This document shows, piece by piece, positions 36,701-47,433 of a stretch of DNA of 64,000 nt. Numbering within the stretch: position 1 is the first letter of the stretch; every line of letters starts with the position of its first letter. The notes beneath the pieces were generated by a model that had not been told where the DNA came from, did not search any database, and was given only the letters and a program-made list of their open reading frames with translations. The position numbers and the translations under genes are program-made. Source of the stretch: Arabidopsis thaliana. Taxonomy: Eukaryota > Streptophyta > Magnoliopsida > Brassicales > Brassicaceae. Location of the stretch: positions 6,076,101 through 6,140,100 of the forward strand of contig NC_003074.8 in NCBI RefSeq assembly GCF_000001735.4, in the 5' to 3' direction.

Positions 36701-39700
36701 CCGACTTATTGGTTTTATGATCTCAAAATCATCAATGGATGTGCGATCTCGCGGATGTACTGGGCTGGTCCTCAAGCTCCGAACAACATCATCTTCTAAG
36801 GGAGCATCTTCATCAATTACAGTGCTTAGTAGATCAACTTTTTCATCATCCATAAGCTCACACATATGCACATATTTCTCACTACATAATTAGGAATTTT
36901 TACTTAAAACACATTCTGATGTGAACAATATATAATTCCAGTTACAAAAGAATATTTCTGGAAAACCATAAAACATATCACAGAAAATATATATATGCAA
37001 GCAAAAGTAGCATCAAGGAACTCACCGGATCAACTTTTCTATGCGAGTCCCAAATGTTTCTACTGTAAGTGCATCAAACTTTCTGCGGTCTATGACAACC
37101 CTTAGATCTTCAAGACAAGACAGTAGGAATGGAATGGATTGATCATCACCCGGAATGGCATCTGCTGCACATTTTGCAATGTCAGCAAGTTCACTCATCT
37201 GCGTTATCAGTTTTCAAGGTTTTCTTCGTCAGAAGGTATTTAACAACAAGAGACAAGAAAACTTATGAACATGGAGCACAACCATCACAAACCTGTGGAA
37301 TATCATCTTGATCGTGGAATGTACCCTTGCCTCCTAATATCTGTTCAATTGGATCAGGCCTAGGGGTCGGAATCGGGGATCTAGGAGTCATGCTACTGGC
37401 AGATGAAGTTGTCATACCTTGATCAGACTTGGGACCAAAACGGGTTCTACATGACATTAGCGGTAAACCTCTCAGATCATCCATAAAAATTGAATTATCA
37501 GCCTCCGGAAAACAGTCAAGCATGTCTTCTGATCCTTTTCGCGACCAATCACTCAACCTTGGAGAGAGAACATCAGATTCTTCAGTCAGATGTGAATTGG
37601 ATACTTTCATACCATCTGGGCTCTCTGCGGCTGCTAGGCTATCCTTATGCCTGAAGGTCTCTGCTATCTTGTCAAGTGTACCAGCAACTGCCATCAGTCG
37701 CTCATCAACACTCAGTCCTTTCTGGTCATATTTATCAGCCAATGTACAAACCCTAGAGTGATCTTCCACATGAGTTGTCGGAACTTCCTCCTCACAGATA
37801 CGGCACATTATTGAACTTTCCTCCGAAATAAGGGGTTGTTCCCCCCAGTAACCCCAAGAAATATTGTGCCGATGCTTGGAGGAGTGTTCATGAGAATCTT
37901 TTGCTGGAGGAAAGTTGAGAATAGCAACAGCGGCATCATCCCTACCTTGTCGACTCCCAACTATATTTGGAGGTTCAACTTTGCTATCATTCTGCTCTTC
38001 TGACGCTGGCGCTTCTTTCACAGTTTTCAGTGCTGGAGATGGAAGTTTTTTCCAGGAAGACATTCTATCAATGTTTGCAGGAGATTCAGATTCCTTTATA
38101 GCATAATTTTCAGGAGGAGCAAGAGGGGGAACTGAGCGTACAACAGCGTCTTCCTTCCAGTCCAAACCATGCTGCTCCTGACTATAAGCTTTCTTGGTAG
38201 ATGGTACCTTTGCAGCACTGTAACTCCTTCCCGCTCCACTCGGCGGTATTTTCTCTATAGAATGCAAGACTCTTGACTGACGTAGTTGTACAACTTGTTC
38301 CTCCTCCCCCCAGCTTTCCTTATGAAACTGAAGTAATCTAGTACATCTGGTAAGGATAAAAAGCATCCGAGTATGAAGCTGCTTGAGGACGCCCGGGGGA
38401 AGCTCTTGACGTCTATCATCTAAGTCCTGAACAATGCCTTCACACTGAAGCCAGAAATCTCCAGGAGTAGTCATAGCACAACTTCGAGCCAAAATTAGCA
38501 AGTCTTCAAATGTTTCCTCCCACTCAGGATGGCTTTCTGCATTTTTCTCAAGAACTCCCACCAGGTCCGCTGCAAATACTGCAAGGTCAGAGTTTACTTC
38601 TTCCTTTGCTTTCTCAAATTTTGCCCGAATCAGATTCAATACTTCCTGGAAAAGACAGACGATTAGATTCTGCATACAAAAAAGATCACAAGGGGATAAT
38701 AGAGATAGGAGACTTTAGAATACCTCCACATTGTTCGACCTACGAGGCTTCCATAATGGAAAGGGACGTACACCTTTTGAGTTCAACTCATGAGAAAAGC
38801 TTTTGATGTCACCAGGAAACCTCTTTCGTGGAGCACTGGTCATACGAAGTAAGGCTTGATAACGAGGCGATTCTGACTCTTTGGGATTTTCCCATTCATA
38901 TGAATTCTAGAAAGATAAACGTCAAGTCACCAAGACCATTTAAAAGCTAAAGCTAATACAAATATCACAAACTACTTTTTAAAAAGTATGTGATGGAGAA
39001 TAATTGGGTACCTCTGGGGTGCAAAAGTCTGAATTTCTTAGAGGGCCAGAACGACCGGATGACATCTCAGAGCGACCTGCGAAGTACCAACAGAAGCAAA
39101 CTTGAGAAATAAGAACGGAAAATCTAACAGGGGGCACAAATGATCTGGATACATTACAGTATAAGATGCGTTTAGGCAGTGATTAAGTTCCACTATTAAA
39201 ACAGATGCAGATATATTGAAAGTAGCAAGCCTCTGATATCATACAAGCTAACATACTCATAACAAGCAGAACACGGAACAAGTTTATCACAAGTACCAGC
39301 ACAGCAAGCTGCCAATACGTATTTCTCTCATAATTCCCATTTAGTATCTAAGTAACGGAAAGGGTTGAGACAAAGTCATTGCTTACCCCCATCAACCATT
39401 TTAAGATGTTATTAGTATCTAAGGACATACCAGTTCCCGATGAGGATGCTACATTCTGCAATCGAGATCCTGATGGCGGCAAAGTAGGGCTGAGGCTCCT
39501 CGGTGGTCCTGTATCAGGAGACAAACTATCACGATCACTCTTATTGTCACTTGGTCGAGTGCGATCCATGTTCTCTTCTAACCCTAGCTTGCTACTCCCA
39601 GCTTCTTTCTTTCTATTGCCACTACCAGAGCCAGAAGTAGCTGAACCCGAGCCCAAGTCACCACCATCAGCACCCATCTTCGACAAATTGCTCGTAGCCG

Positions 39701-40145
39701 GATCATTCCTATAATTGAAAACCCTTTCCTGTGGCAAAGGTCCGGATCTCGTCTTAATCCGGTTCAACCCAAGAGACGAAGCCATGATTGGAGAAACAAA
39801 AGCAGGTCCTTCCTTCACTTCCGGCGGAGGTGGTTTCTTCACCTCGGAACTAGGAGACAAGTTCGATTTTCCAATAGAGTGAGCTTGAACTTCAGATGAA
39901 AGTTGTTTACCCTTAGATGAACCATCCTTCTTCTTCAAACCATCTTTAATCTGCGTCTGCTTGCAACCAACTCCAACAAATCCAGGAATAGGGATCGGAG
40001 GTTCATCCTTGGAAGCGGATTTAGACTTCTTCTTATCTGATCGTATCGGAGAGTTGGAGCCAACAGATCTGGGACTATTAGAGCTATCGGGACTAGAAGA
40101 TCCAGATTTCTTCGAAGAGAAGAAGAGTTTGTTCTTGAATACCAT
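33754..40145 (-). CDS. IREH1: AGC-family protein kinase IREH1 (incomplete root hair elongation homologue)
   Basis: Seventeen exons: 40145-39431, 39076-39012, 38906-38724, 38645-37293, 37198-37026, 36881-36638, 36486-36394, 36320-36180, 36098-36006, 35889-35685, 35379-35294, 35087-34999, 34893-34842, 34763-34707, 34624-34448, 34328-34251, 33840-33754, giving 1296 residues. The first ~260 residues are Ser/Pro-rich and disordered. A Cys/His cluster ([20 protein letters not shown]) lies near 600-625. The kinase domain starts near 882 with [10 protein letters not shown] and has HRDLKPDN (about 1003) and DFG (1023-1025). A 53-residue insert separates DFG from APE (1079-1081), a feature of this MAST-like plant AGC group. 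A C-terminal extension follows. IRE-type kinases act in root-hair and root growth. Matches At3g17850. Confidence 0.96.
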
Positions 40146-41346
40146 TTTTTCGATTCCGCTGATTCAAAACCTAATCGCTTACACACTTACACACCAAATC
40201 CAACCATAAATCCAGTTGTCAATTTCCAACACTCGGACTTCACGAGAGAACAAATAGCTTTCTCTCTCACTCGCTGAGACTCTCTGGAAGATCTTCAGAG
40301 TTTTCGAGGTTAAGGATTTTGAGGAAGCGACGAGGAAGACGAAAGCGTAACTGTTAGTGGGAAAGCCTAGATTCAGTGCCTTTGTCATTTAATTTACTTG
40401 AAATGGAAAACAGTCAATTCTTTGTTAAGACTAAATTTTGACTTTTTTGACTTAAACTAAAATTAATTTTATTCAATCATTTCTTAACAAAACAACTCAA
40501 TTTTTTCATATAAATCCACAAATAACAACACATTATTAATCAATATCTCTATTCCATTACTTAACAAAAATGTTATTTTCGTAATTTTAGATAACAAAGA
40601 AAACGATCTTTTGTTTTCTCGCAAAATAAATAAATGAAAATATTGTTTAAGTGCTGATGATCTACAACTACAAGATGTGATCTAGCTTATGTGAATCCGA
40701 AAAGTTTCCACTAACACAGTGCATGCATCCAACTTTATGCGGTCCATGGCAAAACAACAAATCCTCATTGGCTCATTGCGATACAAACTTATTATGACTA
40801 TTAGATTTGGGCCATTCCTTATTACATTTTGGGCCCATATTAGTCGGACTTTTATATTAGTAATGGACATGTCAAGGGAGAAGAGTCAGGCAAAACGATC
40901 ATACAAGTCACAAGAGATAAAGATGGTTCAAGATGAGTTCGATCTACTTCTCTTTATTTTCAGATCAACAGTTTTGTAACTATTTTTTATTTATTTTTCA
41001 GTAATTTTGCTAGCTAAATATTAAATGATGTGTTCACGTTACGTCTATATCTCAATTAATAACATTACTTTCTGCTTTTCAATTATCGAATAGATTGAAT
41101 CCAAATTTTTTTATGACGAAATAAATTACTATAATGGTATGCATCATGAGTGTACTATTGTATTCTTGCATGTGATTTTTGATCAACATGGTGTTTTTGT
41201 CATTACTATCAAAAGACTTCCATCGCTGCGATATTGGATTGTCAGAACTCGGAAAAAAACAAATTATGTCGTAGCTCAATTCCACGAAAAAGTCTAAAAC
41301 AATAATTAGCAGCTCTATATAGATAATCGAAGGCAAAGGTAATTGT

Positions 41347-41705
41347 TTATAATTTTGCAAAAGCACGACATATAGGATAACGTGCACTCTTCAAAAGCTA
41401 TTTAGCAATGCAATCACGGTGGAATTTGTGCATGTAATCTCTTAGCCTAACATAACCAAAACCTATGGTGACATCTTCTAGACAGATTGGGGAAACTTCT
41501 TCTTCGTCTTTCCCTAAACTCCCCTTGTTCTTCTCCACCATGCACAGCCCTCTCTAACTTCCATGAAATTCCAAGACGTGGAGATACATTTTGGCCCCTG
41601 AATCTTCTCAGCTTTATACGTACACCTCCATCGTAAATTATTGCGGAGGCGTAAACGGTGAAGGCGCCGTAAACAAGGGTCGAAATTAGGCAAACAAGTC
41701 GGCAT
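41347..41705 (-). pseudogene. RING-H2 finger protein relic
   Basis: From ATG 41541 the minus strand encodes an acidic linker and then an eroded RING-H2 domain. VSPICLED keeps the second Cys of CPxC but has Ser for the first. YMHKFHRDCI keeps His, His and Cys but has Tyr for the Cys before MH. The conserved WL is now a stop (TAG at 41400-41398). Beyond it the frame continues with LLKSARYPICRAF, the end of a RING (CPxCR) with Tyr for Cys. Upstream, a second frame (41705 to about 41514) contains WNFMEVREG and is probably the frameshifted 5' part. So three zinc ligands are lost, with one nonsense change and a likely frameshift. An E3 ligase role is excluded for this copy. The parent gene is not in the window. 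Confidence 0.75.
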
Positions 41706-41814
41706 ACGATGTCAAGAGCCCACGAAAGACTAATTGCTTCTGGATGTCCATAATTACTAGCAAATAAGTCTATATCAAAATAAAAACTAAAATGTAAGTA
41801 TTAACAGGTGAGAA

Positions 41815-41958
41815 ATGACCAGATCATTAAGTAGGGAGGCTCTTCTCTGGATCTGGCTCGACGTCGACGAGAAGCAGGATGAGCCATCAAAGGATCCACT
41901 AAAGCACCAAACTCAAAAAAAAGAGAGCCAAATATTGCAACTACTCAAGTCAGTCTAA
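41815..41958 (+). CDS. Small ORF, 47 codons, unknown
   Basis: ATG 41815 to TAA 41958 encodes 47 residues beginning MTRSLSREALLWIWLDV, then an acidic/Lys-rich middle (DEKQDEPSKDPLKH) and a Lys/Leu tail (LQLLKSV). Base composition is higher than the flanks and codon texture looks protein-like. No homologue comes to mind, and no clear TATA box stands at the right distance. It could be a short peptide gene, part of a spliced non-coding RNA (a cag/gtgag junction lies just upstream) or chance. Confidence 0.3.
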   Translation: MTRSLSREALLWIWLDVDEKQDEPSKDPLKHQTQKKESQILQLLKSV

Positions 41959-43356
41959 ATATAGTTAAATGCTGCGCTATATATCATGCATATACATATG
42001 TCATTTGATTTTCTCTTTGCCATTATTTACTCTCATTCGATTTTAATACAAAATTATTTAAGTTGTTGTTGTAAACAGACGTTGCTGTTGCTGTTGAGTT
42101 TGATTTAGAATAGTTAAGTTTGGTTTTGGTTGGAGAAAAGTTTTCGTTGTTAAGCCAACTCGTGATCATTTAATCTGTTCTTTTTTTGGTAGGGGGTGAT
42201 CATTGAATCTTTTGTTTTGAGTTTTGTATGTCTATATAGAGTCTAATACCATTAAAACAAAAAAAATGTCGTGGTAACCAGAATTAAATGATGTAAAAAC
42301 AGAAAACAAGAATTAAATGTCGGATGTAAAAACAGAATTAAATTTCGGATGTTTTATGTGGATCATAGCGTGAGAGATGCGTTTATGGCATCTTTTGATA
42401 TAATCTTCGCTTTGTAGGTCCACTTTTGATCTGATCTGATCTATTATCTATATGGAATGTTGTGTATATAATAAACTGCAGTGTAGTATTTTCTTAATAA
42501 TGTGATATTAATATCTAAATTCTAGGCTGGAGAAAATGACGTGTGCTGCATATCCCCCAGACTCGAAATAACGATGTTATCGTGGGAGATGATCGTCAAT
42601 TTTTTTTTTGTTTAGAGATCGTCAAGTTGTTGTGATCATTGACTCCTTTCCATTTTTTCTATAGATTTGAATTTTAAATATTCATTTTCATAAAAAAATG
42701 AAAACTTTATTATTATATTTGTGAGATAATTAGATATGTTTTAAAACATTAGTAAATTTAGTATAGTATTAGTTTTTACTAAATTAAGAAGAAAGTGACG
42801 CACGAAATGGCGTAATTTCCTCCCCCGGACCACATGCATCTTATAAATACACAAAAACGATGTCAACGAGTGATTTTAGTAATATGTACATTAAAGTAAT
42901 ATTTTCTTTTTGGTACCAATAATTACCTTAATTAATACAAGTATAGTTTAAGCAACAAGCAACATTCTTTAATAATTCGCGAAAAATATTAATAAAAGTA
43001 CAATGACAGAAAAAATAATTAAAAATTGGATTAAAAAAAATAATATTAGAGTGATGACATAATCACATGAGGATTTAGATTTAGCTTAATAATGTTTAGT
43101 TGTGGAACTAAATTTCCGCAACAATTATTTTGTTGTATTTAAATCATTTTATGAAAGTCTAATCTTTACAATTACTTTATAGTACCATCCGATTAATCAA
43201 AGATTAAAAATATAGTACTAAAATACAAATTAATATATTTTGCCAAAAAAATGCAACGTGCAAATGTTTATCTTGGTCAAGAGAACGTGCACGAAAGTAG
43301 TGTAACTAATTTTACTATTTTAGATTGAGCGGTGAGACAAAAAGGGGGTTAGACTC

Positions 43357-43376
43357 ACGCGCTACACTTAGCGCGT
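43357..43376. promoter_or_regulatory. Inverted CGCG-box palindrome in the JAZ3 promoter
   Basis: ACGCGCTA (43357-43364) and TAGCGCGT (43369-43376) form an 8-bp perfect inverted repeat with a 4-nt loop, about 490 bp upstream of the JAZ3 ATG. Both arms contain CGCG cores of the kind bound by CAMTA (calmodulin-binding) factors. Function is inferred. Confidence 0.45.
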
Positions 43377-43440
43377 CAGCCGACAAAAAAAAGTGTTGTC
43401 ATTGAATAAAAAAATAAATTAAAACTGCCGCTTCGCATCT

Positions 43441-43455
43441 CGTGAATCATTCACG
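43441..43455. promoter_or_regulatory. 15-bp palindrome CGTGAATCATTCACG
   Basis: A perfect inverted repeat with 7-bp arms around one central base, between the CGCG element and the first G-box. It could be a site for a dimeric factor, but I cannot assign one. Confidence 0.4.
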
Positions 43456-43466
43456 TTAAAATAGCG

Positions 43467-43472
43467 CACGTG
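43467..43472. promoter_or_regulatory. G-box 1 of JAZ3 (CACGTG)
   Basis: A perfect G-box in the context GCACGTGCCT, about 400 bp upstream of the ATG. JAZ3 is an established direct target of the bHLH factor MYC2, which binds this sequence. Confidence 0.7.
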
Positions 43473-43524
43473 CCTCGCCACGCGTCTCACCACAAAAAGA
43501 AACGCCACACACTGCACGACGATG

Positions 43525-43530
43525 CACGTG
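43525..43530. promoter_or_regulatory. G-box 2 of JAZ3 (CACGTG)
   Basis: The second perfect G-box is 58 bp downstream of the first and has the same GCACGTGCCT context, about 340 bp upstream of the ATG. Paired G-boxes suit cooperative MYC2 binding. Confidence 0.7.
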
Positions 43531-43549
43531 CCTTTTTAACCGACTATAT

Positions 43550-43565
43550 CCGGTGACGTAACCGG
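43550..43565. promoter_or_regulatory. TGACGT element within an inverted CCGGT/ACCGG frame
   Basis: CCGGT and ACCGG flank a GACGTA core, producing TGACGTAA, a bZIP (TGA/as-1-like) core. It is 20 bp downstream of G-box 2. Confidence 0.4.
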
Positions 43566-43867
43566 GACAACCTGTAGCTGGTTTTTGCGCCAATAGGATA
43601 TGAGAAAAAAGAATCTTTTTTTTCTTGTTATAGTTATAAATTAATGGTACGATTCACATGTCGCATGCGATTTGTTAATAAAACTAGAAATTGCGGTGAA
43701 TTAACTTCATTCCACGTTTTTTCATTTTCTCCCTCAAAAGTCTCTGTTTTTTTTCCTTTTTCCGGCGAAGCTCTATTTAGCTTGATTCCGGCGTTTAACA
43801 CGCGTTTTAATCGAAACAGACATTTGAGATCGAATTAATTTTGTAGCGGGCTGTGTCTTTATTATAG

Positions 43868-46591
43868 ATGGAGAGAGATTTTCTCGGGTTGGGTTCGAAA
43901 AATTCTCCGATCACTGTCAAGGAGGAAACCAGCGAAAGCTCTAGAGATTCAGGTTATTTATTACTCTTCTCAATTTTTCTGATTCTGATTGTTTTTAAAT
44001 CGTAGATTTGTTTGATTGATTAGGAGTTATTAGGACTACTTGTAGTATGGAATTTGTTTTTGGATAGCTGATTTTATGGCTTGCTCGGGAACTGGAATTG
44101 TCAGTTTGTTGCTTGGAGCAGAACATTGTCCTTTGCTTTTCTCGGGAGATGTAGAATTTGGATTTGGAAAAACTAGTGTTCTTTTCCAAAGCCTTGTCTT
44201 AAACATGCTTTCGGTCGGAGAAATTAACGAGAACTAATCTCAAGCTTCTAACATAATTAAACTCGGTAAACTTTTTTTTACTAGAGTAAATTTTTTTGTT
44301 TTGTTTGAAGAGTCTTATAATTGAGAAATACTTTATTAGTTTATACTAAAAAAAAAACGAATACGTAAAATGTTGGAAAAGAGGGGATGTATAGAGACTG
44401 ATACAAAAATGATAAAATAGAGACGGTTGGTAGTAGGTAGAAAGATTAAATATACTCAAAAGAGTGAGTTGGATTAGTTTATAAGATGATTAACTTCTTG
44501 ATTGTGTGAGTTGGATTAGTTTATGAGATTATTAAAATATTGATTGTGTATTTGTGTTGTGTGTTGATTAAGCGGAACTTGCGTTAGAATATTGTTCAAG
44601 GTACAATGTGGAAATAATAGTTTTCTCACCACGAGGAATATAATTATTTCAACTTTGTTTTCTTATCAGCCAAAACGTGCCACACCATAAAAGTAGTGCA
44701 TCAACATGTGGTGTGGTGTGGTGGGGTTAAAGTTTGAATCTCTCTTTAATTTAAACTATTAAAACAAACTTAAATTATTGGAGTTTCGTACAATGACTTT
44801 CAATCAAATGTTTTAGAATTAGACACGGTTTTCGAAAGTGGTTTTCCCTCGTTGAATTTGTCAACAGTATCAGATTCTACATTGTTGGTTACTAATCTTT
44901 TCCTTGAAGTAGGTGTTGAATTAATCCTCTGTTGTTTATGTAAGGAGATCTCGAGACATTTATGGTTAACAGTTAACACTACATGTTTGACTTTAAACTG
45001 ATTATCTTTTATTCTTTTTCTTTTGTAGCTCCCAACAGAGGAATGAACTGGTCTTTCTCAAACAAAGTATCAGCTTCTTCTTCTCAGTTTCTATCCTTCA
45101 GGCCAACTCAAGAAGATAGACATAGAAAGTCTGGAAATTATCATCTTCCTCACTCTGGTTCCTTCATGCCATCATCAGTAGCTGATGTTTATGATTCAAC
45201 CCGCAAAGCTCCTTACAGTTCTGTACAGGTATTTGTCATCAAAACCTATGTTAACCAAGACCCTTGTGTTTTTTTTATCCTTCGCAAGATAGCTTTAAAA
45301 GTGAGCCCTGTTTTATGAGCATATAGTAATTGGTTTTGAGTCTAGTTTAGCACAAGTTCATGGCAATTAGTTTGTGGATCTAATCTTGGTTTAATACTGA
45401 TTCATTTTAAGTGTAAGCTAAGCTTCTCATTTTTGATAAGTTAGTTCATACAATGCCTCACACCTACTTTATGGCTTGTTACTCTCAGGGAGTGAGGATG
45501 TTCCCTAATTCCAATCAACACGAAGAAACTAACGCAGTTTCCATGTCGATGCCGGGTTTCCAGTCTCATCATTATGCACCAGGAGGAAGAAGCTTCATGA
45601 ACAATAACAATAACTCACAACCTTTGGTAGGAGTTCCTATCATGGCACCTCCAATTTCAATCCTTCCTCCTCCAGGTTCCATTGTAGGGACTACTGATAT
45701 TAGGTACCCACTAGTCATCATATCATACAGAAACTCTTTCTACATTTTCATAGTTGACTAAAGACTTATTTTTGTCAGATCTTCTTCCAAGCCAATAGGT
45801 TCACCTGCGCAGTTGACGATCTTTTATGCCGGTTCAGTTTGTGTTTACGATGACATATCTCCTGAAAAGGTATCTCAATCATTTTCTTCCATATATGCAT
45901 CTCTTTTACTCGTAAGGTATGGTACTCATTTGCTTTCTTTCATTTCTCAGGCAAAGGCGATAATGTTGCTAGCTGGGAACGGTTCCTCTATGCCTCAAGT
46001 CTTTTCGCCGCCTCAAACTCATCAACAAGTGGTCCATCATACTCGTGCCTCTGTCGATTCTTCAGCTATGCCTCCTAGCTTCATGCCTACAATATCTTAT
46101 CTTAGCCCTGAAGCTGGAAGTAGCACAAACGGACTCGGAGCCACAAAAGCGACAAGAGGCTTGACGTCAACATATCACAACAACCAAGCTAATGGATCCA
46201 ATATTAACTGCCCAGTACCAGTTTCTTGTTCTACCAATGTAATGGCTCCAACAGGTAAAAAACAAAGTCAGAGACCTGATACTACATTCGCCATCTAACT
46301 TACTAGTATTTTCATGGATGTAACTTCATTCTCGTTCTGTTTCTTATGCAGTGGCATTACCTCTGGCTCGCAAAGCATCCCTGGCTAGGTTTTTAGAGAA
46401 ACGCAAAGAAAGGTACGCAACACTTCTTTAGAATACACCATTCAATAGTTTCTTGGGCTAACTCTCTTTCTCGCTGTGGGTTTCTCAGGGTCACGAGCGT
46501 ATCCCCATATTGCTTAGACAAGAAGTCATCGACAGATTGTCGCAGATCAATGTCTGAATGCATTAGTTCTTCTCTCAGCTCTGCAACCTAA
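43868..46591 (+). CDS. JAZ3: Jasmonate ZIM-domain repressor JAZ3
   Basis: Exons 43868-43952, 45029-45228, 45489-45703, 45779-45869, 45951-46254, 46352-46412 and 46489-46591 encode 352 residues. The N-terminus MERDFLGLGSK is conserved in the JAZ3/4/9 group. The ZIM domain starts at TIFYAGSVCVYDD (TIFY 180-183) and recruits NINJA-TOPLESS and mediates dimerisation. The Jas motif (about 300-326: LPLARKASLARFLEKRKER then VTSVSPY) binds MYC factors and the COI1-jasmonoyl-isoleucine receptor, leading to degradation. The last intron splits the Jas motif, as in other JAZ genes. Intron 1 is long (1.08 kb). The nuclear repressor feeds back on MYC2, consistent with the two upstream G-boxes. Matches At3g17860. 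Confidence 0.98.
44464..44547. repeat. 42-bp tandem duplication in JAZ3 intron 1
   Basis: Two adjacent 42-bp units (44464-44505 and 44506-44547) share GTGAGTTGGATTAGTTTAT and a GATTGT end, with several substitutions between. It is a simple local duplication in an AT-rich intron. Confidence 0.75.
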
Positions 46592-47433
46592 TTTCATCTA
46601 CAGTAAGAAGGTTGCTTTAGACCACTCCACATCCATATTTGCATTTCAATGGCGGTCTTTTCAATGTCTCAGTTAATTTTTCCTCACTCGCCACACTGAG
46701 TTTCTCCTTAGCTTTATATATACGATAGTGTATACTTTGTTTACATGTTTTTTGGTGGAATGGAACTTATGAGAGCATATCAGATATGTACTTGGGAAAA
46801 TTAGTAGAAACTGTTTGTTTCTTTTTTTTTAACTCTGTTCTTTTGTATATATCACTGAAGCTCGCATATGTATAATTCATGTAATGGAATTGCATCGCTT
46901 CTGTTTCCCTAAGTTATTTCTCTAATCAATTTTCTATTCAAATATGGGGATTTTTTTAATAGGATTTGCTAATTTGTACTCTGGTTAACAATAAGCTTGA
47001 TACATTACCAGTTACCAACTCGAATTCACAAAAGAAGTCATCATTATATATGGAGAAAATGGAACATCTTTTAGAATTTGCTTTAATTCGTTTTGGCTAA
47101 TTATTTTTCGGTCTTCGTTTTGGCTGTGAGTTTCTTTGTAACATCCTAATTTCAATATGTGGGCCATTTTGTGTTGTAGCCCATCAAGGCCCAATGTCTT
47201 ATTGCACAACGAAAAGGGATGTTGCAAAAGATGATAAACCGGATATGAATTCAGTCGCGGTTAAGTTAACGCGAAGACAAAACCGGTTGGACATGTTCGG
47301 TTTTCGGCGATGATTATTTCAACGTTTTTCAGTCTAATCAAAACCAATACGAGCAGACACAGCTCCGTACGATCACAAGGATTCACTGATTTCTAAGCTT
47401 TTCATAGAAAGAAGAAGAAAAAGGCGGAATTCG
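46592..47433. other. Spacer between JAZ3 and TDX
   Basis: JAZ3 3' UTR followed by the TDX promoter, which contains GGGCC/GGCCC-type motifs near 47160-47192. No gene is seen. Confidence 0.6.

Larger units (their letters stand above)
40146..43867. other. Long spacer between IREH1 and JAZ3
   Basis: This 3.7-kb region holds the IREH1 leader (about 40146-40380), an AT-rich middle, a RING-H2 relic (41347-41705, -), a 47-codon ORF (41815-41958, +) and the JAZ3 promoter with clustered palindromic motifs (43357-43565). No intact conventional gene is seen. Confidence 0.65.

Noticed and set aside
41514..41705. 63-codon minus-strand ORF as a separate gene
   Set aside because: Its position directly upstream of the RING-H2 relic and its run-on into it in a shifted frame make it more likely the 5' part of the same pseudogene.
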